A stretch of DNA of 64,000 nt. It comes from Eulemur rufifrons. Taxonomy: Eukaryota > Chordata > Mammalia > Primates > Lemuridae. Below are positions 36,561 to 49,391 of the stretch, one piece after another. The stretch spans positions 41,984,001-42,048,000 of the forward strand of contig NC_090990.1 of assembly GCF_041146395.1 (NCBI RefSeq), read 5' to 3'. The position numbers and the translations under genes were made by a program. The first letter of the stretch is position 1. Each line of letters opens with the position of its first letter. Under the pieces are notes generated by a model. It had not been told where the DNA came from. It saw only the letters and a program-made list of their open reading frames with translations, and made no database searches.

Positions 36561-37594
36561 TAGACATAGACAGGTGAAGGATTGGAGATTGGTGATTGGG
36601 GATGCAAATGGTTCACATATTTAACCACGTTCATTTATTCCACTGAGTAAAATTCCACTGAAATTTACTGAATGCTTATCATGAACTAGGCATGTATTCG
36701 CCCAGAAAATGAGAGAGAGCACAGTACTTTGGGGAATTCCAAGAAGTTCTAAATAACTGAACTCTAACATTTGAAGTGAGGGAATGGTGAATGATGATAC
36801 AGGAACTGTAGGGAGAGGCCTATATATGTATTACATAAATACTATATACCTATACAATTATATGAAGTCCTCCAATATTACATAAATCATTTTAATTACC
36901 TCCTTATCCCAATTTTCTAACTAAGTGAATAGCATACTGTGAGTATAGGATGGGCTCTAGCTTCCTAATATCAGTAGAGCCTCCATTCTATGTGGTTCCA
37001 TAATTTGACCTGACTCCCAAAACTTCTGTCCAACACCATCATAAAAAATTTTTTAGTCTTCCTCCTTGCTTTTCATTTCAATCAGCTTGCCTTACCGGTA
37101 CCTGGAGGGTGCACAGAAGACTAATCTTTCTTACTACTGAAGTATTTCATAATGTATGGACATTTTGATCAAAAGCAGCGAGTGGAAAGAGAAGTTTCCA
37201 ATCCTGGGGTCTACAGAAAGGGAGATTGTGGAGCTGCCAGAGCATTGATTAGTGTGCCTTCCATCAGAGCCTAGAATTTATCTATGCTCATTCCTTACTT
37301 CATTCATTCTTCTTCTCAACTTTTTTTCCCCCACTCTTTAAACTTTTGCCACTTTCAACGTCTGGCCCTAACACTATTAGAGCCATAAGGGGAACATTGT
37401 AACCGGAGCAGTCAAAAATTCCACTCTTAACTAGAAGGCTATGTCCCTAGCATAGAAACTTGGAATTCTGAGTGTTATTCCTCCCCACCCCAAATTATTA
37501 TTATATATGGTGTTTAGATTCTATAATACTTTCAATATGATAGTGTTATTTTAGACATTGAGTTAATCTTTTATTGGGTAACCATGGATTACAG

Positions 37595-37760
37595 TGTACC
37601 ATAATCATTAAGAAGCTGGATTTAAATACTGATTTTGTCTATTACTAGTCATTTTAAATTTCTCTAAGCCTTAGTTTCCTCATGTATAAAAATTTCCTTA
37701 CAGGGTTGATATAAGCTTAAAATGAAACAGTATATGTAAAATGTTTAGCATGTATGCACA
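37595..37760 (+). repeat. MIR SINE, sense
   Basis: 'aatactgattttgtctatta', 'aagccttagtttcctcatgt' and 'aaatgtttagcatg' follow MIR. Confidence 0.6.
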
Positions 37761-38469
37761 CATATAGACATATACCTTCTATTAATAGTTGTCCTTCCAT
37801 ATTTGTAGGAAAGAATCATTAACTATCGTTAAATAACCCTGTTACCAGTCACACTGGAGCTTGTTACCTGAAGTTTGTGCATGCTTCTGGGAAAAGACCT
37901 GAATTATAAATTAACTGCTATAGACAATCTGAAGGATTATGCCCATTTCTTTGTAGTCTCTCATGTGCCTTCACTTGGAGACCTCCCTAAAGGATGTAGT
38001 GTATATTTTTGTAGCCTAAGTTTTAAGTCAGACCTCCCCAAACGTACTCTGAAAATTTTAAGAAACTTCTTCCAGCTGAGTTTGTTAATGCAATAATAGA
38101 ATTGATTTTCTCTATTCTATACAGATAAAATGTGATAGAGTTGATTTTACTTATATAGGCTAATAATTACCTGGGAGTATTACGAATGCTATGATTCCAG
38201 TGAGAAAACGTTTTAAGCACCAAAAATGTAGCTTATAAACAAATTTTGTACGTAGGCCAGGGAATCTGTAGAGGTGAGGGAAATAACACATGTAGCTACT
38301 AGTCCAGTGGAGCACATGATTCCTTTTGTGGACTAAAGCTTTCCTTTCTTTGACACCATTCAAATTATGTAATATTTATAGCCTTTACAGTAGGAAGACA
38401 CTTTGGCTACTCTTTGTTTGAGGCTAGCAGATAAATAGCTTATAATTCAGGCCTAAAATAATAATTTTT

Positions 38470-38605
38470 TAAAATTAATTTATTATTTATTTATTTAGAG
38501 ATGAGGTCTTGCTATGTTGCCCATGCCGTACTCGAACTCCTGGGCTCAAGCAATCCTCCCATCTTGGCCTTCCAAGTAGCTGAGACTATTCCCACCGTGA
38601 CCAAC
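38470..38605 (-). mobile_element. Alu monomer, antisense
   Basis: 'agagatgaggtcttgctatg', 'ctcctgggctcaagcaatcc' and 'cttccaagtagctgagacta' form a single Alu monomer in antisense with a T/A-rich tail. AATAATAATTT and AACAATAATTT flank it as an imperfect duplication. Confidence 0.8.
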
Positions 38606-38879
38606 AATAATTTATTTTGTAATCATTTCTTTTCTTTGTTTTATTAGTTATGATAATGTGCTTAACCATATGATATATTAAAATCGAATGAGGAAGTACG
38701 TGGTATGAATTACTAAGGAAATAGATAGAGAAGTGTTCCAAACTATGCTTTATAAAATTGTAGGGTCTGTGCTTATGGTAAAAAATGCTGGGCTTCATTT
38801 GGGAATGATACTGGAAATTTGAAAAATTATAATCTTGTCTTTGTGTAAAAAAATTGTTTATTTACTTATCTATAATACA

Positions 38880-39000
38880 GCTGTGTGAAGTCCTGCATCT
38901 TGTGCATCAAGAAAAATGTGTCAGAACTGGAAAGCATCCAGAAAAGGGCAATCCAAATCATCAATAGGCGAGAGTGGCTTAAAAGATTTATACCCTTCAG
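38880..39000 (+). repeat. CR1/L3 LINE fragment, sense
   Basis: 'gtcagaactggaaagcatcc' followed by 'agaaaagggcaatccaaatc' matches the CR1/L3 3' region. Confidence 0.55.
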
Positions 39001-39164
39001 TGTGAAATGATCCTTGGGGATATAATTAGAAAAATCTTAGATTTGGAAAGAGAATTAGGCTTTATCTAATCCAAACTGTTACTTACTATTACTTAATGCA
39101 GGACTTTATCTTTTGGTAATCCTGACAAATGACTGAGCTTCCTCTGTTTGAATGCTGGGTGATG

Positions 39165-39300
39165 CAGTTAAGATTGCTGATTCTGGAGACATGCTCCTTG
39201 GATCCTACCCTTACCTACCGGGACCTACCATGGTCACTCACCTACTAGCTGAGTGGCCATGGGCAAATTCTTAACCTCTCTGTGCCCTGTTTTCCTGGCT
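39165..39300 (+). repeat. MIR SINE, sense
   Basis: 'tagctgagtggccatgggca' and 'ttaacctctctgtgccctgt' follow MIR closely. Confidence 0.75.
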
Positions 39301-39849
39301 TACTTTTATCAGCAGCTGTGTCCCTTACAATAGACAAAGATCACAAGAGAGCTGACCTCTGACCCCCTTCCATCTAGTAGCGAGAGATGAATGGAGAATC
39401 AAGTAAATGTTAGTGTTATACATCCTGTGAAGAAAAGTATATTCAGGGTATAGTAGTTACCTCTAAAAAAATGAAAATTTCAGTATAGACTAGGGTGGTG
39501 ACAAGGGAGGTAAGAACATAGAACAGGTGAGTCTGTTAGTTGAAAGAATTTCTATCAATTATTTACAGTTCTGCCTTCTAGAATGAAATAAGTGAGTTCC
39601 ATTTCTTCTTCTGTATGACAGCTCTTCACCTTATGAAATGTAAAATTATAAAAGGCATAGTTTGGGTGAGTATAGAATTTTTAAAATCTCATAGTTTTAG
39701 AGATTATCTTGTATATTTTGGCTAAAATTTAGGAAAAACAAAATGGACTGTTAATGGATGCTAATTTTGTAGAGCTCTTTAACTTCTTAATTCAAGAAAT
39801 TGTATGGCTATAAATTATAATTTAATTCCATCATCTCATATATGGTTGC

Positions 39850-40095
39850 TCAGCAAGATTGGGTTTCTCTCTCCTGTTGCTCCCCCTTGCCTGGCCTTCA
39901 CCTCAGGGTTCAGAATGGTGGCTCTGAAATTCCAGGCTCCAGGATGAAGGAAGGGATGAAGAAGAAGCTGCCAGGGACATTTCTGTTTATATGTCATTAG
40001 CTGGAAGGTACTCACATGGCCACATCTAGTTACAAGAGATGCTAGAAAGTATTCTGTAGTCTGGGTAGCTGTGTGCTCAGGTATACTTTGGGAGT
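39850..40095 (-). repeat. LTR-like repeat, antisense (family uncertain)
   Basis: 'tactcacatggccacatcta', 'gatgctagaaagtattctgt' and 'gtagctgtgtgctcaggta' resemble the antisense 3' part of an old ERVL/MaLR-type LTR, possibly the same family as at 3695-4010. Confidence 0.35.
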
Positions 40096-40344
40096 CTTAT
40101 GTCTGGGAAAGGAAGGTGCAATAATACTGTGTGACAACTAGTAGTGTGACAGAACTACTTTGTTTACCACTTAATCCCGAGTGTAATAGTAAGTGTAGTT
40201 AGTACAGTGCTTACAACAGTAGACAGTTTTATTAAGTAGTTCAGTGTATGAATGTTCTTTTTTGCTCCTGTCAAAATAGGTATTGATCTAGATATTTACT
40301 TATATACATGATAAATTATGGTAAGGTTGTCCATCCTCGGTGTT

Positions 40345-40595
40345 TTTATAATCTTTCTCATCTACCACTTACAAATAAGGTATCCCTGACAGTTTTCCGA
40401 CAGTCATATATATATTGTACAGATATAATACTGTACAAAATTTATTTCATCGCTTTTATTGTGGCTGTTTTTTTCCCCACTAAAACTTGGAGGCCTATTA
40501 AAAAAATCTTTTTTCGTGTATCTATGATCAACACTTCTTGCATGTAGAAGGTACTCAGCAAATGTTTTTAGATTGAATAAATGAATGAGAATGAA
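40345..40595 (+). repeat. L2 LINE 3' terminus, sense
   Basis: 'cactaaaacttggaggccta', 'gtagaaggtactcagcaaat' and 'gattgaataaatgaatgaga' match the L2 3' end. Confidence 0.55.
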
Positions 40596-41659
40596 ACTCT
40601 GATGAATCCAAGCCTTTCTTTTAATTTATTTTCTTTTGATTTACATAAAGAAAAGTTTTTATCTGTAATATACATAGAAGAATTTCTTGATCTCAAATCT
40701 GTATTTATTAATATTACAAGATTTTTAGGAGTATTCATTCAGCTTTCAGGTAGAATGTGATTATGACATATTATTTGGATTTAATTAATTATGGTTAAGT
40801 ACTAATTCATTTGTGGAATTGTTAGGCAAGAAAGGATAGCATAATTCAGCAAAGGGGGAATTCTTAAAGCATTTCACTCTTTTGACCTCAGATATCTAAT
40901 TAGCTTATCAGTGTGCTTAACCATGTCAAGGGAGGATGCCATTTCTTTTTCAGTATTTAACAGAGGAAATTTTCTTCATGTATCAAGGTAAATGAGTCAG
41001 TTATTTCTCCTTACATATCATAGACAAAGTAATACTTTATCATAATATTATTTTTTGAGTGAATTCACTGACTTTTTGTTTGCTTCTTTTCCAGATTAAC
41101 CATGTGGCATTAAAAAACAAAACACTCATATGCTTGGCTCCTAGAGTCCTTGGTCATCTTTGATATTCTTAGTAGAATGGTAATTTTTATTATCAAATGG
41201 AAAAGGAAAAATTAAATCATTTGTCCCTATTGTATTGACAAAGGGATTGCAGCACTAGTTAGTTTTGTTAAGGCTATCAGGGATTTGAGAAGAGAGACAT
41301 ACTTGTTTGGTCACCCAGGCAGTTTGGGTATTATAAAATTCCCAAAGATAAGTAATAAACTACTTAGGCATCAAGAAACCATTTAGGTTATTTTAATTGA
41401 ATAGAAAGTCCCTAGAAATTGATAATGTTTTTCTGAAGTCCTGGAAACATACTTTGGAATGCTAGTAAGTTAGGTTGCTCGAACTTGATTTCTCCTGATT
41501 TGTTTTATATGCTGGAAAAGTAACTTCAAACTTCTTTAAAGTTTTTGAGATAATTTTTATAGCTTGAGAAAGTTATTAAGATAAAAATAATCTCCAGTGA
41601 CAGGAAACTCAGTTCTTAAATAAGTCTGTTTCATGTTTGGATTACTCTGAATGGGGGTA

Positions 41660-41900
41660 TTATTGTGTATGGTTAAACATGCTGGCTCTGAAGTCAGATT
41701 GCTTCAGGTCAAATGTTGTGCCACCATTTACTATGTGACCTTAGGTGAGTTACTTAACTTCTCTGTGCCTCAGGTTTCTCATCTGTATACTGGAGAATAA
41801 TAATACTTCTTAGATTTGTTGTAAGTTTGAGAGAGCAGGGTAGCATTTAAAGTAATGCTAAGTATGTAATAAATACTTGATAAATGTCATTAATTGTCAC
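41660..41900 (+). repeat. MIR SINE, sense
   Basis: 'gctggctctgaagtcagatt', 'tatgtgaccttaggtgagtt', 'tctctgtgcctcaggtttct' and 'aagtatgtaataaatacttg' cover nearly the whole MIR. Confidence 0.85.
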
Positions 41901-42049
41901 TTCTGTGGTTATTAATATTTTTGTCGTAATGAGTTGAAACCTGACTCCAAGAAATATTTAGGAGATTCTGTCAGCTGACTCCTTCATTTCTAGTATATAG
42001 GCTATGTGCCACTAAGTGAAATAGAAGACAGGTTTGGAAGAGGAAGAGA

Positions 42050-42560
42050 AGAAGAATGCTGAATTTAGTCTTGAACATGTTGAATTTGAGGTGTTTGTGG
42101 GATATTAATCTTAATATATGAATTTGAAGAGGGAGGCACAGTCATTGGCATATGGGTGGTATTTAAAACTATGAGAGATGAATGAGATAACATAAGGATC
42201 TACCTTGTGTCCAGGTTAGAAACTTGGGGACACTAACCTTTAAATAGGCAGAGGACATAAAGGAGAGCATTTGAAAGTTAATAGGAGAACCAGGAGAGAA
42301 CATTGCCACCACAAAGAGGGTGTAATCGGTGGTGTCCAGTGAAACAGAGATTACAGTAATCTGAAAACTGAGAAGTATCCATGGCTTGATAATCAGTGGG
42401 TCTTTCGTGACCCTTTGGTTTCAGTACAGGAGTGGAGGTGGAAGATAGCAGTGAATTTAGGGATGGTGATAAGGGAGGAAGAAAAGATGTAGGCTACTAT
42501 TTTGAGAAATTTTGATAAGGTAAGTGTTAGAAACTAGAGGAGAATACAGCATAAGTGAAA
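42050..42560 (-). repeat. L2 LINE fragment, antisense
   Basis: 'agtcttgaacatgttgaatt', 'tttgaggtgtttgtgggata', 'cagtcattggcatatgggtg' and 'aaccaggagagaacattgcc' follow the L2 antisense order. Confidence 0.65.
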
Positions 42561-43163
42561 GGTTTTGGGGAGGGGATACGGGATGTGGATAGGCTGAGGA
42601 GAAAGAGCTATTAGAAAAGGAAAAGGTTCAATATGAGGAGAGTGTAAAAAAAGATGGATTCAAGGCGACAAATTGACGAGACTGGCCTTGGACAGGAGGA
42701 GGGCTGCAGCATCTCCAAGACTGAAGGAAAGAGGGATGTGGATAAAAGTAAGCCTTTAAGATAGAGGAAATCACTCCTAATGACTTCATTTTCTCTAAAG
42801 AAATAAAAAAAGGGAGTTTATTGCTAAAAGGAGTCAAGGGTTGGATAGGTCTTTTGAAGAGAATGGTGAAGGTTTAGAATAGAATTGAGGAAAATCAGAG
42901 AGGTAGCTGACAGATTTGTTCCTTGCTTGAGGGATTTAAGGATATGACTATTAGTGTGGATATCATGAATAGATTATGTGAAAAAGAAGAAGGACCATTT
43001 CATTTAACAGAGGAAGTTTTTATTTAGCATCTCTATGTACAAAACACTGTACTTACAGGAATCTTCCTTCCTGGGAGATTCAGTTGAGTGCTGGCCATCT
43101 CACGCAAGGAGGGTATGAGGTAATAGCTCAGGTCCTATGCTTTGTCACAAACACAAGTGTTTC

Positions 43164-43270
43164 ATGCTTGCTTCAGCAGCACATATACTAAAATTGGAAC
43201 GACACAGAGAAGATTAGCATGGCCCCTGCACAAGGATGACACACAAATTTGTGAAGCATTCCATATTTTT
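43164..43270 (+). pseudogene. RNU6 pseudogene: U6 snRNA pseudogene (5' half of the chimera)
   Basis: Complete in length from the first base to the terminal T-run. Base changes against U6 as I know it include G to A at position 1 and loss of CpGs (for example 'acacaaatttgtgaagcatt'). The 60 bp upstream show no proximal sequence element or TATA box in the expected places, so transcription by Pol III is unlikely. Confidence 0.93.
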
Positions 43271-43537
43271 ACAAGAATGGAAAAACAAGCACCACATGTA
43301 CTCGCCATCAAATTGTTATTAACTGACCAACACTTATGTGCACATATAGTAGTAATATTCATTGGGTGTCAGGCAGGTGGGAAGGGGGAGGAGGGGATGG
43401 GTATATTCACACCTGATGGGTGCAGTGCACACTGTCTGGGGGATGGACACGCTTGAAGCTCTAACTCAGGTGGGGCAAAGGCAATATATGTAACCCAAAC
43501 TTCTGTACCCCTGTAATGTGCTGAAATAAAAAGCGCC
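43164..43537 (+). mobile_element. U6 snRNA-L1 chimeric retrocopy
   Basis: Two unrelated parts form one insertion. Positions 43164-43270 match full-length 107-nt U6 snRNA (gcttgcttcagcagcacata through ccatattttt), with base changes mainly at former CpG or C positions. They are fused at 43271 to the 3' end of an L1 (caagaatggaaaaacaagca through ctgaaataaaaa). AAACACAAGTGTTTC (43149-43163) and AAACACAGATGTTTC (43538-43552), 13 of 15 matching, flank the whole chimera. This shows one L1-mediated event, explained by template switching from L1 RNA to U6 RNA. Such U6-L1 chimeras are known in primates. It lacks the U6 external promoter and is not expected to be a working snRNA gene. Confidence 0.95.
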
Positions 43538-43879
43538 AAACACAGATGTTTCTGATAGGTTAAAAATGGTAAATGACACATGAGTTTTATAAATATACCA
43601 TGAGGGTTTGAAAGAGATAGAGATTCCCTCAAATAGGGGGAAGATAGGAAGGCTTTATGGAAGAGGCAAAAAAAAAATGGCTACATGTGAATTTTCTGAT
43701 GAAATAGTAATGAAACTAGTTATGGGTTTTTAGTTTATTACAGCATTTATTTATTCTTCTATAATTCAGTAATCAGCATTAAGCAGAGGAGGAAAAATAC
43801 AGTAACGAAACATAGTGAATGCTCTTCTGCCAAAAAGGTGTTCTGAAGTTGATTATATTTTTATGTAGGAATATAGAAT

Positions 43880-44050
43880 TCAGTAATCCTCTCCACAAAT
43901 GTTTAATGAATGTCTCTGTGTTAGGTGCTGAGGATACAGAGATGATTAAGATACAGTTTCTGTCCTCAAGGAGTGCATACTCTAGTAGAAGAGACAGAAG
44001 TAAAAAGAGAACTTCAGTTCTGTGTAATAAGTGATATAAAAGTGGTATAT
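43880..44050 (-). repeat. L2 LINE fragment, antisense
   Basis: 'ctccacaaatgtttaatgaa', 'gttaggtgctgaggatacag', 'ctgtcctcaaggagtgcata' and 'gtaataagtgatataaaagt' follow L2 antisense. It ends about 90 bp before exon 2. Confidence 0.65.
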
Positions 44051-44089
44051 ACAAGTAAAGAAATTTCACATACAGTGAAGGAAGCATGA

Positions 44090-44284
<195 letters not shown>

Positions 44285-44994
44285 TAAGTATTTTTATACC
44301 TGATAATACAAAAAAGAGATCCGTCATGAAATGTTTTTAAAGAATTTTATTAATACAAATAATTATCTTTAGTCAACCTTTTACAAAAATATCATTTTTT
44401 TCATATCTATATTCAAGAAGTGTTCATTTTACCCTCATCAGTCCTTTTTTGCATACTCTTGGTTAGAATTAAAAGTCATTGTTTTGAAATTGGTACTGTT
44501 TTCAAGTAATAAATGCAGTCTTTGAAGTTGACTCTAGTATTCATTTCAAAGGTTATTCAGGGCTTTGATACTCCTAGATTCATTTTGGTAATTTTTCTCT
44601 AGTTACTTTTCATTAAGATACCAGGATATTTTCTTTGTGGAAAGATAGAAAGTAAATTATCCACCATAGTATATTATTTTTAGAACTGAATGTAATATCA
44701 TAATTATTAAATAGTAAAGCTTTTAGGGAAACAGATGAATTTTTTTGGAATAAGTTATAAACTTAAAAGATACGTAAATATTAAAAATAGTAACAAGTAA
44801 GCTAATTAATTAAATTGAAAGATAATTAATTTAAAATTGACTAGACCCCTAGAAATTTAGATGTTTAGTATTCCTTTAAATCATTTAAGTTGCAGTTTAA
44901 TATTTATTAAGAAAATGTGACATACTAGACACTGAAAATTGTCTTTTTTATCTTAAATCTTGGATACAGTTTTGTAAAGTAACTTTTAATCTCA

Positions 44995-45225
44995 TTTATT
45001 GAGTACCTGATCGTGGCTAGGAACTGTACTGAGCATTTTACATACATAATTTCATATTATCCTCATGACAAGCCTATTATGCAGGTTTATTTTATAGACC
45101 TGTGTATCTAAAGAGTATGAGCTGCTTATCCAAGGTCACACAGCTATTCAGTCACAGAGCTGGTAGTTGAATCCAGACCTGACTCCAAATGCCATGCTGT
45201 TAATCCCTACTTTAGCACTCCAGTC
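44995..45225 (-). repeat. MIR SINE, antisense
   Basis: 'catttattgagtacctgatc', 'tattatcctcatgacaagcc', 'tatccaaggtcacacagcta' and 'gaatccagacctgactccaa' cover most of MIR in antisense. Confidence 0.85.
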
Positions 45226-45781
45226 TGTCTTAAAACTGAGAGTGATGTAAATCCCTTAAAAAAAAAATTGTGGATCCCTGGTTTTGACTTAATTATTTTT
45301 AATTTACCATTACTTAAGTATTTAGAAACAAAGAATTAGGTATAACTCCATATGTGTATAGTTTTAATACAATTATGAACCAAAATAAATTCATAATTTA
45401 AATATGGGTAAAATAATGAAATCAATGAAATTCAAAACAATATCAGTGGTATAATGTGAGAAAAATGGTGTTTTATAAAAACCAAATCATTGTTAGTTTA
45501 ATAGTAGAAACAGTAGGGAGAGGTACAATACTGCGTTTATATTTTGATTCAAATAAGATTGTTACACAGAAAGCCTGTTCCTATAAGTATACTGTAAAAA
45601 AAAAAAAAAGCATTATGAATGTCTCTGAGGCTTTGTTTGCTAGTTCATTAAAATCAGACATTATATTTAGCCTAACTAACCTTTGTCAGTGAGCAGTCTT
45701 TGAATGTCAGTGTTAATGGGGAACAACTTGAGAACTCTGTGGAGTTACGTTGTTTACCTGATGATGAGGCTAGTGTGTAGC

Positions 45782-46294
45782 TGTGGTGGGCAGAATAATG
45801 GCCCCTCAGATGTCTATGTCCTAATCCAGAGAACTTGTTAATATGTTAGAGTACATGGCAGAGGGTAAGATTGCTAATCAGATGACCTTAAAATAGGGAG
45901 ATTATCCTGGATTATCTGGGTGGGCCCAATATAAACACAATGGTTCTTAAAAGTAGTGGAGAGGGGTAGAAGAAGACAGTCAAAGAGATTTCAGTATAGA
46001 AGCAAGGTCAGAATGATAAGATGTGGGAAGGATTCAACTGGCTGTTGTTGGCTTTGAAAATGGAGAAAAATGAATGTGGACAAAGGATTGCATGTAGGTG
46101 GTCTTAAAAAGCTAGGAAATACAAAGAAATTCAGCCCCAGAGCCTTCAGAAGGTAACACAGCCCTGTCCACACCTTGAATTTAGCCTACTGAGACATGTG
46201 CCAGTCTTCTAACTTAAAGAACTATAAGATAATAGATTTGTGTTGTTTTAAGCCACTAAATTTGAAGTATGGCAGCAACAGGAAACCAATACAG
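45782..46294 (+). mobile_element. Solo MLT1-family LTR (MaLR), sense
   Basis: 'tgtggtgggcagaataatgg', 'tgtctatgtcctaatccaga', 'ggagattatcctggattatc', 'agagccttcagaaggtaaca' and 'tgtgttgttttaagccacta' follow the MLT1 consensus as I know it, ending 'ggaaaccaatacag'. About 510 bp. No clear 5-bp duplication remains. No internal retroviral sequence. Confidence 0.9.
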
Positions 46295-48359
46295 CATCAT
46301 TCTTGTAAATGAGTGGCTGGTCCAATTATTGTTGGGATTTGGAACATGGACCTATCCGCTACAGATGATCCAGAATATGTATATAGAGATTTTTAAAGAT
46401 TATCATAATAAATAAAATACCACCCATGATGTCAGTTACTCACCTCTCCTATCTCATTTCCTTAACTTTATTTATTTATTTATTTTTTGCTGTTTCTATT
46501 TTATTTATTTTATCAGAGTGGTCACTTTACATATTCTTAAGGCTCATTATAAAGGTTTACTGTTTCTAATATAGTATACTTATGTTTATGTAATAGCTCT
46601 GTACCTAAAAAGGTGTACAAAAAGAAAACCATTCTTAACGTACAGAAGGGAAAAACTATTTCATTTAAGAAAACCTGTATTTGAGTTTTTCATAAAACAA
46701 TGTCCAGTTTCAGTCTGAAATGTTGGTTCTTAGTACACTTATGGCCAAAGAATGACCAGACATACCAAAGTAAGGCAAGCATGAAAATGAGTTTTATTGG
46801 GGAGAGAAAGATAGGATTACAGAGCAAGAGCAAGATACAGGTTCAGAGTGTGATACGTACACCACAGATGACAACCGGACCCATTGTCACAGCAATGGGA
46901 GAGCAAAAGGAAGGGCGCAAAAAGGGCTGTTTCCTTAACTTTAAAATGGGATACCTCATAGAATTATTTGAGAATTAAAGCTGTTGGCACTGGTATAATG
47001 CTTAGTATTTGATAAGCATTGGCACAAAGCAGGAATTGGCAACCTACAAACTGATTCCAGTCCTCTTTCATGATTCCAAATGGGTTTCAGTTAACTGAAC
47101 CAGTTCATGTCAGACTTCGACTCCATGTTCTTAATGACCAGGTATTCTAGTTACTGAGTAACCTCTAAGCAAAATCTCTTTTTTATTCTCTATTGTGGCC
47201 ACTTCCTGTAAGAGGAGAAAGCTGAAGTGACCAGATTACTAAGTGTGCCAGAATGAAAGTGGAAAAGGGGACGATGGCTCCAAATTTGTCTTATACCTTG
47301 ACCTTATCACCTTTAGAATGCCAGCTCTGAAATACCCCAAGGAGATCTAGCCCATTTCGGGTATAAGTGATAGTACTTGTTCTGTTCCTAGAAAAACGCA
47401 AATCAGATTCTGTCAATAAGCAATTGAAATTGTGAGGATATAAAAGCTTATTTTTGATGTGATATCTATCAGTGTTTTTTTTTTGCTTTCATTTCTATAA
47501 TTATTTCTAATTGTTTAATTTTTTGTTTAATTATTTCATTCTCATTTAGGATTATTATTTGCCATTTTGTTCTCTGAAGGAGTTATAGAACATTGTCAGA
47601 ATAGGCAGAAAAGTAATTGGAAGGGGTGAATTTAATGTTTAAAGCTTCTGGCTTCCAGCCTTGAGCTTAATCCATTTAGCCACATTGCCTCTTTAATTAT
47701 AGATCAGATTTTTTTTTTTGATCTGATCTTAACAAAAAAAAAAGCACTGAAGTATTCTTGCTACAGAACAAGCTTATTGACATAACTTCTAATAGTGTCA
47801 GTGATTTAAACCGGGAGAGAGAACCGATCCTTTGAGTGGTTTTGTTTGTTTTGTGCAGTCTTGAACTGACTGCCAAGAATAGTTTCCTTGTTGCAAATGG
47901 GCCTCTAGAATTAGAAAGTTTGAGCATTAAATATCAAGAATGAAGGATACTTTTGCATGATTTCTCTATTAACTCAAACTGAAAAAATATATATTATCAG
48001 CCTAAAGCCCAGAGGTAGAAAATGAAAAGGAACAAATATGATTTAAAGAAAAATCCAAACTTTCTCATGAAATAGAATTTGTTGAATTGATTTTTGTCCT
48101 TGTTTTTCTTTCCTCCATAGTTCCTAGTGAAACTTGATTTTAACTGGTGAAAAGATGAATACTTTCTAATTTGATAGAGATGATTTTTGCCTGTTTACTA
48201 TTTTTAGTCTTTATCTTTTTTAACCTATGGATAGCTTTTTAACATTGTTTACCACCACCACCCTGAAAAGTTGTAGTCCCTAGGTTTCCATGACACTGCA
48301 GTCTTTTGATTTTCTTTTTCCATTCTTGCCTCTCTTTAAATGTTCTCTTATGGGCTCCT

Positions 48360-48964
48360 CATTATCCTCCTGGCCATTAAATATTGATAGATTTCAGTAT
48401 ACTGAGCTAGTGTAATTTTCTTAGTGCACCTCCTTTGGCTGACTTCATCTCTACCATAGTATCATTTGTCATCTCTGTGCTAAAGATTTCCAAATCTATA
48501 TTTCTGGCCCATTTATTTCTCCTGAATTCTGATCACATTTATCAAACTGTTTATTGAATGATCCATTCTGAAGTTACAGAGTCATGTAAAACTATCAATA
48601 AATTTTTCTTTCTCTTCCAGACTTAACTCCTCTTTTTTTCTTTTTTCTGGAAAATGAAAATACCATTCATGCAGTTTCTCAAGTTGAAAAGTTAAGCATA
48701 ATCTTTAATTCTTCCTTTGCTCTCACCCTTTAAATACATAACTAATTAGTCATTAATTTCTGCAAGTCTTTTTCCCAAGTGTCCCCCTGTCCCCCAAATC
48801 TGTCCATTTTTCTCTGCTCTTACTCTCAGGTCACCATCTTCTCTTGCTTCTTGTACTTCATCTGTCACCTCTGCTTAGAATGCTTTACCCACATCTCCTT
48901 CCTCCTAAGCTGCCAATTCTAACAGTTCCAACTTGTCTTTTATATCTCAGCTTTTAAATGTAAT
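48360..48964 (+). repeat. L2 LINE, sense (left part, split by a Tigger element)
   Basis: 'gctaaagatttccaaatcta', 'tatttctggcccatttattt', 'atctgtcacctctgcttaga' and 'atctcagcttttaaatgtaa' follow the L2 3'UTR. It resumes after the Tigger element at 49392. Confidence 0.65.
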
Positions 48965-48966
48965 TA

Positions 48967-49389
48967 TAGTTGACTCTTGAACAACATGGGTTTGAACTCC
49001 TCAGATCAACTTATATGTATATGTGGATTTTCTTCTGTCTCTGCCACCCCTGAGACAGCAAGACCAACCCCCTTCTCTTCCTCCTCCTTCTCAACCTCTA
49101 AATGTGAAGATAATGAAGATAAAGACATTTACGATGATCCACTTCCACTTAATGAATATATTTTCTCTTCCTTATGATTTTCTTAATATTTTTTTCTCCA
49201 GCTTACTTTATTGTAAGAATACCAATATATAACACATATGCAAAATATGTATTAATTGTGTTATTGGTAAGGCTTCTGCTCAATAGTAGGCTATTAGTTA
49301 AGTTTTGGGGGAGTTAAAAATTATATGCAGATTTTCAGCTGCATGGAGGTCAGTGCTTTGAACCCCCTAGGTTGCTCAAGGGTCAACTA
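48967..49389 (+). mobile_element. Tigger/pogo-type DNA transposon (MER2-like), complete ends
   Basis: 423 bp. Starts 'tagttgactcttgaacaaca' and ends 'gttgctcaagggtcaacta', giving inverted termini. TA dinucleotides (48965-48966 and 49390-49391) flank both ends, as expected for Tc1/pogo elements. The interior 'ctctgccacccctgagacag' and 'ttgtaagaataccaatatat' fit MER2. Non-autonomous and too short for a transposase. Confidence 0.92.
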
Positions 49390-49391
49390 TA

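Noticed and set aside
43142..43456. 104-aa frame over the U6-L1 chimera
   Set aside because: It runs through U6 and L1 3'UTR, both non-coding, without any protein signature.
48977..49177. Acidic short frame ending in NEYIFSSL, which could look like a conserved exon
   Set aside because: It is the MER2 interior, a repeat found widely in mammalian genomes.
49023..49232. Proline/serine-rich short frames
   Set aside because: They lie inside the Tigger/MER2-like element, which is non-coding.
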